From the NCBI RefSeq assembly GCF_014705615.1, contig NZ_JACXJA010000019.1:118865-182864 (forward strand): a stretch of DNA of 64,000 nucleotides, in the 5' to 3' direction. The position numbers were made by a program, and so were the translations under genes. This document shows positions 8,379 to 17,796 of the stretch, in pieces. The DNA is from Paenibacillus oceani (GTDB taxonomy: Bacteria > Bacillota > Bacilli > Paenibacillales > NBRC-103111). Positions within the stretch are counted from its first letter, which is position 1. Each line of letters begins with the position of its first letter. The notes below the pieces were generated by a model that was not told where the DNA came from, did not search any database, and worked only from the letters and a program-made list of their open reading frames with translations.

Positions 8379-9155
8379 ATGATCGTACGTTGCACAGAAC
8401 ACCAGCTCGTATTGACCACGCAGCACGATCATGCCCGGTTGTCGGGGGACATCGCCAGAGCATTCAGCCCTTTTTTGGAAGGCGACCCTTATCTCGAGGA
8501 TGCGCTGGTTGCCGTGTATCAGCACGATATCGGCTGGGTGCGGCTGGATGAGACGCCCGTATGGAACGATCGCTTCTCGCTTCCGTTTTCCTTTACGGAT
8601 TATCCGCTGCTGCCGAAGCTCACTCACTATACGTTCGGACTGGACCAGGTAGAGAGCATGAATCCGTATGCCGCTCTGCTGTGCAGCATGCACTATTGTT
8701 CCTTCAGCGTATTCCAGGACAGCGTGGTAGAGGCTTGTATCGACTTCACGCGGCACGAACTCGAAAGGCAGCGGCGGATTAGTGCCGGGCTTGGACTAAC
8801 GAATCGGGAGGAGCTCTTGAAGCAGCTCCAACTGCTTCAATTATGCGACCGCATCTCCTTGTACGTATGCATGAACGAGCCGGGGGCGGCCAAAGAAAAG
8901 GAACATCCGTGGTATAAAGCGGGCTTTAGCGATTCCGAGCGGTTTAGTCCCAAGGGGGACACCCGTCTGACGGCCGGGTGGATGAGCGATACGGAAATTG
9001 AGCTGACTCCCAATCCGTTCGAGCACACGTTCCGCACCGAAATCATCCAGAGAACCATCGATAGACGTCACATCGAACAGGTCGGGATCGCGGAAGCGTA
9101 CGCTCATTCGGAGTCGGTCGTCCGGGAGATTGTATTTGCGGGGAGGAACGGATAA
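8379..9155 (+). CDS. DUF3891 family protein
   Basis: A 258-residue cytoplasmic protein that begins MIVRCTEHQLVLTTQHDHAR, the hallmark of DUF3891. Histidines and acidic residues are clustered (TQHDHAR, YQHDIGW, SMHYCSF), suggesting an HD-like metal-binding fold, although the family has no established activity. The ATG at 8379 lies 9 nt after AGGAAG; an alternative GTG at 8370 directly abuts that site and is unlikely. It is probably co-transcribed with the solute-binding lipoprotein just upstream, and a strong terminator follows. Confidence 0.8.
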   Translation: MIVRCTEHQLVLTTQHDHARLSGDIARAFSPFLEGDPYLEDALVAVYQHDIGWVRLDETPVWNDRFSLPFSFTDYPLLPKLTHYTFGLDQVESMNPYAALLCSMHYCSFSVFQDSVVEACIDFTRHELERQRRISAGLGLTNREELLKQLQLLQLCDRISLYVCMNEPGAAKEKEHPWYKAGFSDSERFSPKGDTRLTAGWMSDTEIELTPNPFEHTFRTEIIQRTIDRRHIEQVGIAEAYAHSESVVREIVFAGRNG

Positions 9156-9312
9156 AAAAGAAATTGAAGCCTGTCTGGACCGCTCCCTCCCGCCAATCGT
9201 TGCGGATCTGTGAAAATGGACGGTGCAAAAAGAACGGGAATGGCGGGTGCTGGAAAACATCGCCTTGAAGCGGGCGGGCCGACGCGCACGAGAATATAAA
9301 ACCGAACAAGAT

Positions 9313-9374
9313 CACCCTTTTCCGGTGCATATGGGGCCTTCGCGGAATTCCGATGCGGGAAAAGGGTGTTTTTG
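9313..9374 (+). terminator. Rho-independent terminator with long stem
   Basis: CACCCTTTTCC (9313-9323) pairs with GGAAAAGGGTG (9358-9368), with a smaller GCAT/ATGC stem inside, followed by five T. It ends the lipoprotein/DUF3891 transcript. Confidence 0.8.
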
Positions 9375-9404
9375 GCGCTACCAGAGATCGGCTGCAGTTC
9401 GAAG

Positions 9405-9731
9405 TCAGCCTCTAGGCGCCCACAGCATGATGGATACCCCGGCGACACAAACCGCAGTCCCGATCCAGTCGTACATATCGGGCGTTTTTTTATCGACAAA
9501 CCATCCCCACAAGACAGCGAGAACGACAAACACACCGCCATATGCCGCGTATACCCTCCCGAACGACGGAAAGCTTTGCAGCGTCGGAATGATGCCGTAC
9601 AGGATAAGGATCAGGCTTCCGGCCACGCCATACCAGTACGACTTGGACTCCCGCAGCCAAAGCCAAACCAAATAACCCCCGCCAATCTCGGCAAGCCCCG
9701 CGATCACGAAAATCAATATTGCAGTCAACAC
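9405..9731 (-). CDS. ynfA: YnfA family small membrane protein
   Basis: A 108-residue integral membrane protein with four predicted transmembrane helices and the UPF0060/YnfA signature, including [15 protein letters not shown] near the N-terminus and GRVYAAYGG in the middle. It resembles small multidrug-resistance-like transporters, but no substrate is established. The GTG at 9731 sits 8 nt after GAGGGG and gives the usual YnfA length; a longer frame reading further upstream adds a non-homologous tail. It stands alone, convergent with the DUF3891 operon. Confidence 0.9.
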   Translation of the reverse strand: MLTAILIFVIAGLAEIGGGYLVWLWLRESKSYWYGVAGSLILILYGIIPTLQSFPSFGRVYAAYGGVFVVLAVLWGWFVDKKTPDMYDWIGTAVCVAGVSIMLWAPRG

Positions 9732-10036
9732 GATTGTGTCCCCTCTTCCGTTATGGAATCTCCTTGAATGAGCCGAACTTATTTTCAAAAAAGTATAGAA
9801 GAAATGAGGGGACAGGGCAAGCGAAGCATCGGTCTCCGTTGCTGCAACGGGTGTGCACGGATGATCGATGGGCTGTCGGGCTCGTTTGCCGGCTTTTGGA
9901 TCATCCCCTGTTTTGGATCATTTGTTTCGATTCGTTGAACATGGCCTGTACGGGGACGCCTTCAGCGGCTGGTGACGGGAATCACAATCTCGGGCTAAAG
10001 TGAGATAGGATTCCAAGTCGACAGGAGTTGAAAACA
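9732..10036. other. Intergenic region between ynfA and the quinol oxidase operon
   Basis: About 300 bp separating divergent genes. It should hold promoters for both, but no promoter close to consensus stands out. AGGAG ends 9 nt before the TTG start of qoxA. Nothing else was recognised. Confidence 0.4.
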
Positions 10037-10963
10037 TTGAAACTACCCAAAGCGATTCGTAGCGCCGGCGCCTTCATGATGTTCGCGCTGCTGTTGCTCG
10101 CGGCCACCGGCTGCACCGAAAACATCATCGTGCTCGATCCGAAAGGACCGATAGCCGCTCAGCAGCGGGATCTGATGGTTTTCTCGACGATCTTGTGCAG
10201 CATCGTGATCGTTCCCGTTCTGATCATGACGGCGGTTATTATTTGGCGGTACCGCGACAAGAAGGGACGAGCGGCGAAATATACGCCGAACTGGGAGCAC
10301 AGCACCAAGCTTGAGGTCACGTGGTGGAGCATTCCGATCGCGATCATTCTAACGCTGGGAATTGTGACAGCGAAGGCTACGTATGCCCTGGAGCCGTCCA
10401 AGCCGCTGGCGTCGGATCGGGAAACGCTGGTCGTCCAAGTGACCTCGCTCGACTGGAAATGGCTGTTCCAATATCCGGAGCAGGGCATCGCGACGATCAA
10501 TGAGTTGAAAATTCCCGAGGACGTGCCGATCCGCTTCGAGATTACGGCCGACTCCCCGATGAATTCCTTCTGGATTCCGCAGCTTGGCGGACAAATGTAT
10601 GCAATGTCCGGGATGGCGATGAAGCTCCACCTGCAAGCCGACGAGCGGGGGACCTACTGGGGATCGGGCGCCAATTTCACCGGCAAGGATTTTGCCAAAA
10701 TGGTTTTTGACGTAGAAGCGACCACACAGGAGGAGTTTGACGAATGGGTGCGCCACGTGAAGGCAGCCTCGCCCGCCCTTACGATGGACGGCTATGAGCA
10801 GCTCGTGAAGCCGGCCGCATCGGAGGCCAAGACGTTTTCTTCATTTCCGGAAGGATTGTTCGAGATGACGGTCACCAAGTACGCCTCGTCGCACCATCAC
10901 GGCTTGTCCGCGAAAGAGCAGCAGCCGGCGGAAGGGAATCGATCGAAAGGCCATCATCATTAG
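10037..10963 (+). CDS. qoxA: Quinol oxidase subunit II
   Basis: A 308-residue lipoprotein-type subunit II of an aa3/bo3 menaquinol oxidase. It has a signal segment ending in LAATGC, two transmembrane helices (about 38-60 and 85-107) and an external cupredoxin domain. The domain contains MNSFWIPQLGGQMYAMSG but lacks the Cys/His ligands of the CuA centre, which marks a quinol rather than cytochrome c oxidase. The TTG at 10037 has AGGAG 9 nt upstream; an earlier TTG at 10028 abuts it. The His-rich C-terminus (SKGHHH) is unusual. First gene of a four-gene operon. Confidence 0.92.
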   Translation: MKLPKAIRSAGAFMMFALLLLAATGCTENIIVLDPKGPIAAQQRDLMVFSTILCSIVIVPVLIMTAVIIWRYRDKKGRAAKYTPNWEHSTKLEVTWWSIPIAIILTLGIVTAKATYALEPSKPLASDRETLVVQVTSLDWKWLFQYPEQGIATINELKIPEDVPIRFEITADSPMNSFWIPQLGGQMYAMSGMAMKLHLQADERGTYWGSGANFTGKDFAKMVFDVEATTQEEFDEWVRHVKAASPALTMDGYEQLVKPAASEAKTFSSFPEGLFEMTVTKYASSHHHGLSAKEQQPAEGNRSKGHHH

Positions 10964-11029
10964 AAAAGACTCGGTCACGGGGAACGACAACACTCGTGCG
11001 GAGTCTATCGTAAGGAGTGAGAGCTGAAT

Positions 11030-13027
11030 ATGTGGGAGAAAGTGAAAGGCTTTACCGCGGATTTCTTCGTTACCGGGGATCCGTTAATATACGGTGCGGA
11101 TGTCAGCATCGTACTAACGGTAGCAGCCATCGTATTCGTCTTAACGTATTTCAAAAAATGGGGCTGGCTGTGGCGCGAATGGCTCACAACGGTCGATCAT
11201 AAAAAAATCGGCATTATGTACATTTTGTCCGCATTCCTGATGCTGTTCCGCGGAGGGGTGGATGCGCTCCTGATGCGGGCGCAGCTGGCCGCTCCGGAGA
11301 TGAGCTTCCTGACGCCGGAGCATTACAACCAGATCTTTACGACGCATGGCGTCATTATGATTTTGTTTATGGCCATGCCGTTTATGTTCGGATTGTTTAA
11401 CGTCATCGTGCCGCTGCAGATCGGGGCGAGAGACGTCGCCTATCCATTTCTGAACGCGCTGAGCTTCTGGCTTTTTTTCTGGGGGGCGATGCTGTTTAAT
11501 CTGTCCTTCGTCATCGGCGGGCCGCCGGATGCGGGCTGGCTTGCCTATCCGCCTTATTCGGAGAAGATGTTTAATCCGGGCGTCGGGCAAGACTTCTATA
11601 TTTGGGGCATCCAGATTTCCGGGATCGGCAGCCTGATCACCGGGATCAACTTTATCGTGACGATCCTGAAAATGCGCGCTCCCGGCATGAAGCTGATGAA
11701 GATGCCGATGTTCTCCTGGTCGGTATTGTCGAGCTGTATCGCGATCATTTTTTCTTTCCCGATCTTGACAGGGACGCTGGCGCTGCTGTTCCTCGACCGG
11801 TATGCCGGGGCGCACTTCTTCACGCTGGACGGCGGCGGCAATCCGATGATGTATATCAATCTCATCTGGATGTGGGGACATCCGGAAGTGTATATTATCG
11901 TCCTGCCGGCTTTCGGGATTTTCTCGGAAATCGTAGCCACGTTTTCGAAAAAAAAGCTGTTCGGCTACAAATCGATGGTGTATGCGATGATGATCATCAG
12001 CGTCTTGTCGTTTCTCGTATGGGCGCATCACTTCTTCACGATGGGTTCGGGAGCGGACGTTAACGCCTTCTTCGCTCTAACTACGATGCTGATTGCGATT
12101 CCGACGGGCGTCAAAGTGTTCAACTGGCTGTTCACGATGTTCCGCGGCAAAATTACGTTCCAAACGCCGATGCTTTGGACCGTCGGCTTCATTCCCTGCT
12201 TCGTAATCGGCGGGATGACGGGCGTGCTCTTATCGGTAGTGCCGGCGGATTTTCAGTTCCACAACAGCTATTTCCTGATCGCTCACTTCCATCAGGTCAT
12301 TATCGGCGGAGTCGTATTCGGCTATTTTGCCGGCTTGTATTACTGGTGGCCGAAGATGTTCGGCTTTAAGCTGAACGAGCGAATCGGCAAATGGGCGTTC
12401 TGGTTTTGGAATATCGGCTTCTACCTATGCTTTATGCCGCAATATGTCGTCGGGCTGATGGGCATGACGCGCCGGGTCGCCTCCTACGGATGGGACAAGG
12501 GCTGGTGGGAGATGAACCTTGTCTCCACGATCGGCGCAGGCTTGATGGGGATCGCTTTCCTGTTTCAGGTGTGGCAGATTATGCATAGCGCCAAAAGGTA
12601 CAAAGCAAATCTGGATACGACGGGAGATCCGTGGAACGGACGGACGTTGGAATGGTCGATCCCGTCGCCGGCACCCCATTATAATTTCGCCGTGCTCCCG
12701 CAAGTGTCCGAGCAGGACGACTGGTGGGAGCGGAAGCAACGCCGCGAACGGGGAGAAACGGTCCGGAGCGATTCGCACGATTCGCCGAAGCAGGAGCCGA
12801 TCCATATGCCGCGCAACTCGGGGACCCCCTTTGTAATGTCGCTCTGCTGGTTCGTCGCCGGATTCGGGTTCGTATTCGACTGGACCTGGTTTGTCGTTGC
12901 AGGTTTGGCCGGCGTTGCGCTGTGTATGATCGCTCATTCGTTTAACTACAATACCGATTATTATATCCAGGTCGATGAAATCGAGCGCACGGAAGCTAGC
13001 GCAAGGAGGGGACAAGCAGATGGCTAA
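11030..13027 (+). CDS. qoxB: Quinol oxidase subunit I
   Basis: A 665-residue haem-copper oxidase catalytic subunit with about 14-15 transmembrane helices. The quinol-site block RGGVDALLMRAQ and the haem ligand region THGVIMILFMAMP are present, and the CuB/Tyr motif is seen in WGHPEVYIIVLPAFG and YHH-type HHFFTMG segments. It pumps protons while reducing oxygen in the cytoplasmic membrane. The longer N-terminus and C-terminus fit the CyoB/QoxB branch. Its stop overlaps the start of subunit III by 8 nt, which indicates translational coupling. Confidence 0.95.
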   Translation: MWEKVKGFTADFFVTGDPLIYGADVSIVLTVAAIVFVLTYFKKWGWLWREWLTTVDHKKIGIMYILSAFLMLFRGGVDALLMRAQLAAPEMSFLTPEHYNQIFTTHGVIMILFMAMPFMFGLFNVIVPLQIGARDVAYPFLNALSFWLFFWGAMLFNLSFVIGGPPDAGWLAYPPYSEKMFNPGVGQDFYIWGIQISGIGSLITGINFIVTILKMRAPGMKLMKMPMFSWSVLSSCIAIIFSFPILTGTLALLFLDRYAGAHFFTLDGGGNPMMYINLIWMWGHPEVYIIVLPAFGIFSEIVATFSKKKLFGYKSMVYAMMIISVLSFLVWAHHFFTMGSGADVNAFFALTTMLIAIPTGVKVFNWLFTMFRGKITFQTPMLWTVGFIPCFVIGGMTGVLLSVVPADFQFHNSYFLIAHFHQVIIGGVVFGYFAGLYYWWPKMFGFKLNERIGKWAFWFWNIGFYLCFMPQYVVGLMGMTRRVASYGWDKGWWEMNLVSTIGAGLMGIAFLFQVWQIMHSAKRYKANLDTTGDPWNGRTLEWSIPSPAPHYNFAVLPQVSEQDDWWERKQRRERGETVRSDSHDSPKQEPIHMPRNSGTPFVMSLCWFVAGFGFVFDWTWFVVAGLAGVALCMIAHSFNYNTDYYIQVDEIERTEASARRGQADG

Positions 13028-13643
13028 AGGGTTGGATACCTTCCAATCTGCCGGATTGCCGGAGAAGGTTCACGAGCAGCATCCGGATCTGGAAGGAATG
13101 CGCACGTTCGGATTTTGGATTTACCTGATGACGGACGTCATCTTGTTCGGAACGTTTTTCGCCACGTATATCGTCCTACAGGGCAATACGAACGGCGGTC
13201 CGGGTCCCGCCGATTTATTCCGGATTGGAGACGTCATCGTCAGCACGTTCATCCTGCTGACCAGCAGCTATACGTGCGGTCTGGCGCTGCTCGCGATGAA
13301 CAAAGGAAACAAGCGGGCGCTGCTCGGCTGGCTCGGCGTCACGGCTTTGCTCGGCATCGCGTTTCTGGGGCTCGAGATCGGCGAATTCGCTCATATGGTG
13401 TGTGAAGGCGCGACGATGGGGACGAGCGCCTTCTTATCGGCTTTTTATACGCTGGTCGGGACGCACGGCATTCACGTAACGATCGGAATCGTCTGGATGG
13501 CCGGTGTTATGCTCCAAATCTCGAGGCGCGGCATTACGCCGGTGACGAAGCGCAAAGTGAATATCATCAGCTTATTTTGGCACTTTCTGGATGTCATCTG
13601 GATCTTCGTATTTACGGTCGTGTATTTAATGGGGGTGAGCTAA
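13020..13643 (+). CDS. qoxC: Quinol oxidase subunit III
   Basis: A 207-residue membrane protein with five predicted helices, matching CyoC/QoxC (FGFWIYLMTDVILFGTFFAT near the N-terminus, EFAHM in the middle, FWHFLDVIWIFVFT at the end). The ATG at 13020 follows AAGGAGGGGA and overlaps the end of subunit I. It stabilises the oxidase complex and its haem-copper centre. It lies directly before subunit IV. Confidence 0.94.
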   Translation: MAKGLDTFQSAGLPEKVHEQHPDLEGMRTFGFWIYLMTDVILFGTFFATYIVLQGNTNGGPGPADLFRIGDVIVSTFILLTSSYTCGLALLAMNKGNKRALLGWLGVTALLGIAFLGLEIGEFAHMVCEGATMGTSAFLSAFYTLVGTHGIHVTIGIVWMAGVMLQISRRGITPVTKRKVNIISLFWHFLDVIWIFVFTVVYLMGVS

Positions 13644-13644
13644 G

Positions 13645-13977
13645 ATGGCGCAGACGAATCAGGCCGCACATGCGGATCATACGGAAACGCACGGTACGTT
13701 CCGGTCGTACACGCTCGGCTTCCTGTTCTCGCTCCTCTTGACCGTTATTCCGATTGCCATCGTGCTGAACGGCTGGCTGGACGGGACGGCAAACGCGCTC
13801 GCGCTGATGGCGGCCGCGATTCTGCAATTTATCGTGCAGCTGTTGTTTTTTATGCATTTGGGGGAAGAGAGGAAGCCGCGTTACAATCTGATCACGCTGC
13901 TTCTCGGTCTGGTCATTCTGCTCGTGATCGTGGCCGGGTCGATGTGGATTATGATGTATAATACGGTCGCCGTGTAA
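13645..13977 (+). CDS. qoxD: Quinol oxidase subunit IV
   Basis: A 110-residue protein with three predicted transmembrane helices, of the CyoD/QoxD family (LLTVIPIAIVLNGWL, then IVQLLFFMHLGEE). It begins 1 nt after the stop of subunit III. It helps assemble subunit I. The operon ends in a strong terminator. No haem O/A synthase gene is present in the window. Confidence 0.92.
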   Translation: MAQTNQAAHADHTETHGTFRSYTLGFLFSLLLTVIPIAIVLNGWLDGTANALALMAAAILQFIVQLLFFMHLGEERKPRYNLITLLLGLVILLVIVAGSMWIMMYNTVAV

Positions 13978-13983
13978 AAAGTT

Positions 13984-14020
13984 AAAAGGTTAGCGTCGGG
14001 AAACCGGCGCTAACCTTTTT
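13984..14020 (+). terminator. Terminator of the quinol oxidase operon
   Basis: AAAAGGTTAGCG (13984-13995) pairs with CGCTAACCTTTT (14008-14019), a 12-bp stem. The A and T flanks make it work in both directions. Confidence 0.85.
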
Positions 14021-14062
14021 CGATCGCTTGGAGGGAGGAACCGATTAAGAGTGGATAAGACG

Positions 14063-14260
14063 GATAAGAGCGGTTTGTACCCTCTATTTTGTCCGAAAAC
14101 CGGCTTGGACACGGAATAAGAGCGATCTGAAGCCGCTAAACTCCGCGAAATGGGTGCACCCCCCATCAGTTGGCTGAAATAAGAGGTGTTAACCGCCCCT
14201 ATCCGTCTTAGATTGGCCAAAAGGCCAAAAATAGAGGGTGCAAAAGACTCCTATTTGTCA
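14063..14260. repeat. Dispersed four-hairpin intergenic element, copy B
   Basis: Units begin near 14065, 14115, 14179 and 14230, spaced 50, 64 and 51 nt, the same as in copies A, C and D. It lies between the convergent qoxD and MocR genes. The third unit is in the opposite sense to the second (AAGAGGTGTTAACCGC against AAGAGCG), giving the whole element a partly mirrored form. Confidence 0.85.
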
Positions 14261-14303
14261 TACCAGGTCTGTCAAGCGGGCGAAACGGGCCGCAGCCCAG
14301 TCC

Positions 14304-15740
14304 TTATCCGAGAACCGCCCGAAGCGCTGCGGCAAACTTCATAATCCCCGGTCTTATTTGCTGTTCTCCCGCTCTCGCATACGTAAACCGCACATAACCG
14401 GAATCCGAGCCGTAGACGCTGCCCGGCACGAAGATGACGCCCCGGCGTATCGCTTCCTCCAGCAGCTTGCCGTCATTGACCTCCGGCTTCACTTTGCACC
14501 ATAGATGCAAGCCTCCCTGCGGAACCGTAAACTTCACCAGATCTCCCAGTTCCGCGCGAATCGCTTCGATCAGCAAATCCCGCTTATACAAAAGCCGCAA
14601 ACGCAGCCGCTCCAGATGAGGCGCAAAATAGTCCGAGTTTAAAAACTGCGAAGCGAGCTTCTGCGGGACGACGCTGAGCCCGAAATCCATCTGCTGTCTG
14701 GCGTCGGCCAGCCGCTCGACAACGGAATGAGGCGCGACCAGCCAGCCGACGCGCAAGCCGGACGCCGCCATTTTCGAGAACGATCCGATATACAGCACAG
14801 AGCCAAGGGTATCGATCGACTTGATCGGCGGGGGAGGCGTCTCCTCGTAGGCGGTCAGGCTGAACGGATCATCTTCGACGATCGGAAGGCCTAGCTCGCT
14901 TACGAGATCCAGCAGCCGCGCACGGCGTTCGGGGTCGAGAACCGCGCCGGTCGGGTTTTGAAAATTCGGGTTAAGAAACACCATTTTGATCCGGTGTTTT
15001 TTGTACAGCGCGCGAATGTCCTCCGGCTTGATTCCTTTGGAATCGACAGGCAGCCGGAACAACCGGAGGCCGGCCGACTGGAACATCGGGAGCGAATAAC
15101 AGTAGGAAGGGTCTTCGATCGCAACGGCATCGCCGGGAGACAGCAGGCACTGGGTGATCAGGTACAAGGACTGCTGGGAGCCCGACGTGACGAGGATCGA
15201 AGATTCCGTCGTCTGGATCTGTCTGTATTTGTGCAGATACGATACTAACGATTGCCTCAGCGGGGTATAGCCATGCGGGTTGTCGTAACCCAGGTAAGAA
15301 TTAAAGTGATTTCCGCTCAACAGCGAATTGATCTCCTCTACAGGCGACAAGTCCCCTTCAAGCTCGCCGCTGGCGAAGTCGATCAGGGACGGGTTATGTC
15401 CGAGCGCTTCCCGGATCCGGCGCAGAAAAGGCACATTGGGCAAAAAGCTCCCGCCTACGGCATACCGGCTCCAGTTCGGCGTATGTTTGGGAGTCGCTCC
15501 CCATTTATATTTGCTTACTCTCGTTCCGCTTCCAGACCGGCTCTCGATAATGCCAAGCGACCGGAGCTCGGCATAGGCCAATATGACGGTGCTGCGGTTC
15601 ACTCCCAATTGCTCCGCCAATTTCCGTTCCGAAGGAAGAAGGCTGCCAGGCGGGAATTCCCCGTAAGAGATTCTCCGTTCGAGATCGTCGGCAATTTGCT
15701 GGTAGATCGGCTGGCCGTTCGAACGATCCGGTGTCCACAT
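14304..15740 (-). CDS. MocR-type GntR/aminotransferase regulator
   Basis: A 478-residue MocR-family regulator. Residues 5-75 are a GntR winged helix (PIYQQIADDLERRISYGEFP, LAEQLGVNRSTVILAY). The rest is a fold-type I aminotransferase with the PLP lysine at K323 in SFSK and NPNFQNPTG near residue 258. Such proteins use PLP as effector or cofactor to control amino-compound genes. The ATG at 15740 has AGGAGG 8 nt upstream; a GTG three codons earlier falls inside that site. It is divergent from the nitrilase gene, its likely target. Confidence 0.88.
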   Translation of the reverse strand: MWTPDRSNGQPIYQQIADDLERRISYGEFPPGSLLPSERKLAEQLGVNRSTVILAYAELRSLGIIESRSGSGTRVSKYKWGATPKHTPNWSRYAVGGSFLPNVPFLRRIREALGHNPSLIDFASGELEGDLSPVEEINSLLSGNHFNSYLGYDNPHGYTPLRQSLVSYLHKYRQIQTTESSILVTSGSQQSLYLITQCLLSPGDAVAIEDPSYCYSLPMFQSAGLRLFRLPVDSKGIKPEDIRALYKKHRIKMVFLNPNFQNPTGAVLDPERRARLLDLVSELGLPIVEDDPFSLTAYEETPPPPIKSIDTLGSVLYIGSFSKMAASGLRVGWLVAPHSVVERLADARQQMDFGLSVVPQKLASQFLNSDYFAPHLERLRLRLLYKRDLLIEAIRAELGDLVKFTVPQGGLHLWCKVKPEVNDGKLLEEAIRRGVIFVPGSVYGSDSGYVRFTYARAGEQQIRPGIMKFAAALRAVLG

Positions 15741-16002
15741 GCTCTGCACCTCCTGGGCTTATGATTAGAATGAAACTATATGGTGATTTTTATCATACCA
15801 TTTGCGCCCCGTTTTTTTATAATAAACCTGACAAAATCTCTATCAATCTGTTGAACATGGAGGGTCTGTTTCGGATGAAGCGGATGGTACGATTCCCGCC
15901 GGTTTGGATGGTTCGTTTTTAGGCTCTGTCATATATCATAGTAAATAGATAGGAATTTAAAACGAAACCGGAAGCCTATCCGGAGCTCAAGGGGATGATC
16001 GA

Positions 16003-16977
16003 ATGAAGGAACGTACCGCCCGTGTTGCTGTAGTCCAAGCCGCTCCTGTCCTTTTTGACAAGAAATCCGCCATGGACCAAATCGTAAGCAGATCGAAGGA
16101 AGCGGCGGCGCAAGGAGCGAATCTCATCGTATTTCCCGAAGTATTTCTGTCGGGGTATCCGAGAGGATTATATTTCGGGACGCGGGTCGGCAGCCGGGAG
16201 GCGAGCGGCAGGCAGGACTGGCAGCGGTACTGGAGCAGCGCGATCGAAGTGCCGGGGGAGGAGACGGATCTTCTCGGCGAACTGGCCGAAGAGCTGGGCG
16301 TTTATCTGATAATCGGCGTCGTGGAGCGGGATCGGGAGTATAGCGGAGGAACGTTGTACAACTCGATCCTCTACATCGGGCCGGACGGCAACGTTCAGGG
16401 CAAACACCGCAAGCTGGTGCCGACAGGCTCCGAGCGTCTGTTATGGGGACAGGGGGACGGCAGTACGCTGACGGTGATCGACACCCCTTACGGCCGGATC
16501 GGAGGGCTGATCTGCTGGGAAAATTATATGCCGCTCGCCCGGACGGCGTTGTACGCCCAAGGCATCGATATTTATATCACCCCGACGGCGGACGCCCGGG
16601 ATACGTGGCAAGCGACCTTGCGCCACATCGCGTGCGAAGGCCGGTGCTTCGTCGTTTCCAGCAATCAATATGCGACCAAAGCTTCATATCCCGCCGATCT
16701 GGCCTGCTATGACGACATCCGGGACGCCCCCGACGTGTTGAGCAGAGGCGGCAGTGCGATCGTCGGCCCGCTCGGGGACTATATCGTGGAGCCTTTATAC
16801 AACGAGGAAGGCCTATTGTATGCAACGCTTGATCTTTCCCTGGTTACGCAGAGCCGGTATGACTTCGATGTCGTCGGCCATTACAGCCGCCCCGACGTCT
16901 TTCAATTAACCGTGAACACGAAAAAACAGCGTATCGTCCGTCAGGAGGAAAAGTCCCCTTCGTGCAGCGACTCGTAA
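16003..16977 (+). CDS. Nitrilase / carbon-nitrogen hydrolase
   Basis: A 324-residue cytoplasmic nitrilase-superfamily enzyme. The catalytic triad is visible as E46 (VFPEVF), K137 (GKHRKLVP) and C171 (GLICWENYMP). The CWENYMP context and the length fit true nitrilases acting on aliphatic or aryl nitriles better than amidases; the actual substrate is not known. AAGGGG precedes the ATG. It is transcribed divergently from a MocR regulator across a 262-bp gap, and ends in a tight stem-loop terminator, so it is a single-gene unit probably controlled by that regulator. Confidence 0.9.
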   Translation: MKERTARVAVVQAAPVLFDKKSAMDQIVSRSKEAAAQGANLIVFPEVFLSGYPRGLYFGTRVGSREASGRQDWQRYWSSAIEVPGEETDLLGELAEELGVYLIIGVVERDREYSGGTLYNSILYIGPDGNVQGKHRKLVPTGSERLLWGQGDGSTLTVIDTPYGRIGGLICWENYMPLARTALYAQGIDIYITPTADARDTWQATLRHIACEGRCFVVSSNQYATKASYPADLACYDDIRDAPDVLSRGGSAIVGPLGDYIVEPLYNEEGLLYATLDLSLVTQSRYDFDVVGHYSRPDVFQLTVNTKKQRIVRQEEKSPSCSDS

Positions 16978-16985
16978 CCGGTTCG

Positions 16986-17014
16986 GCCCCTTGCTCTGGA
17001 GCAGGGGGCTTTTT
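16986..17014 (+). terminator. Rho-independent terminator
   Basis: GCCCCTTGCTC (16986-16996) pairs with GAGCAGGGGGC (16999-17009), followed by five T. It ends the nitrilase transcript. Confidence 0.85.
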
Positions 17015-17168
17015 GCCGGCTGCATGCAGGGAGGAAGCAGGCTGAAAAGTGGTGAGGATTTATATGTCCGAATCGATTATAATGGATATAATTTTAGTGG
17101 GAATATATACCAGACCTAAGTTGATGAAGATCGCTCCTATCGGCCTTTGTATCAAAAGGGAGGACGTT

Positions 17169-17717
17169 ATGAAACGTATGATCATTTGCATCGTATTGGC
17201 GGCCGTCGTACTGTCGGGCTGCACAGGCGATCCGGGGTTTCCGTCGCCGGAGGAAGCTATGGCCGGAGCGGGGATTCAAAGCAAAGGAATATTAAAACAA
17301 ATTGAACTTCAGGACGCCGTGCTGATCTTTTACCGGAAGAAGGAACCCGTTAAGGATGTTCAGGTCGGAGCAGGTTTGGTGCGTAAAAAGAACGGCAGCT
17401 GGACCTGGATGAACGGTTCGGACGTACAGCGACTGACAGAGGCTCCGGTCACTTACAGATGGACCAATCTGGACAAAATGAATCAAGCGGGCAGCGGCTA
17501 CCATATGTACTGGGGAATCGTCAATCAGGACAATATCGCCAAGCTGCATATCAAGCAGAGACAAGGCTGGGGGACGGATGCCGATGCCGAGCTGCTGGAC
17601 ACAGGGCTTGGCTACCGGATCTGGTATCTGGTCCTGGATGAGTATTACGGTACCGTGCCGGGTGTGGAGATGATCGGTTATTCGGCTGGCGGAGAGGTTG
17701 TATACAAGTACGAATAA
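17169..17717 (+). CDS. Lipoprotein of unknown function
   Basis: A 182-residue predicted lipoprotein. The signal MKRMIICIVLAAVVLSGC ends in a good lipobox (LSGC, Cys18). The mature part has repeated Trp/Tyr-rich stretches (SWTWMNGS, YHMYWGIVNQ, YRIWYLVLDEYYG), probably a beta-rich extracellular domain. GGGAGG precedes the ATG at 17169; in-frame codons upstream to 17049 would hide the signal peptide. No family is recognised. It is monocistronic and shares a convergent terminator with the FAD oxidoreductase gene. Confidence 0.65.
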   Translation: MKRMIICIVLAAVVLSGCTGDPGFPSPEEAMAGAGIQSKGILKQIELQDAVLIFYRKKEPVKDVQVGAGLVRKKNGSWTWMNGSDVQRLTEAPVTYRWTNLDKMNQAGSGYHMYWGIVNQDNIAKLHIKQRQGWGTDADAELLDTGLGYRIWYLVLDEYYGTVPGVEMIGYSAGGEVVYKYE

Positions 17718-17796
17718 GGCAAAACGAACGAAGCTTCTTACGGGGCGGGACCGAATGGGCGCGAATATACGATAGCCGGAGGGAAATAACATACGA

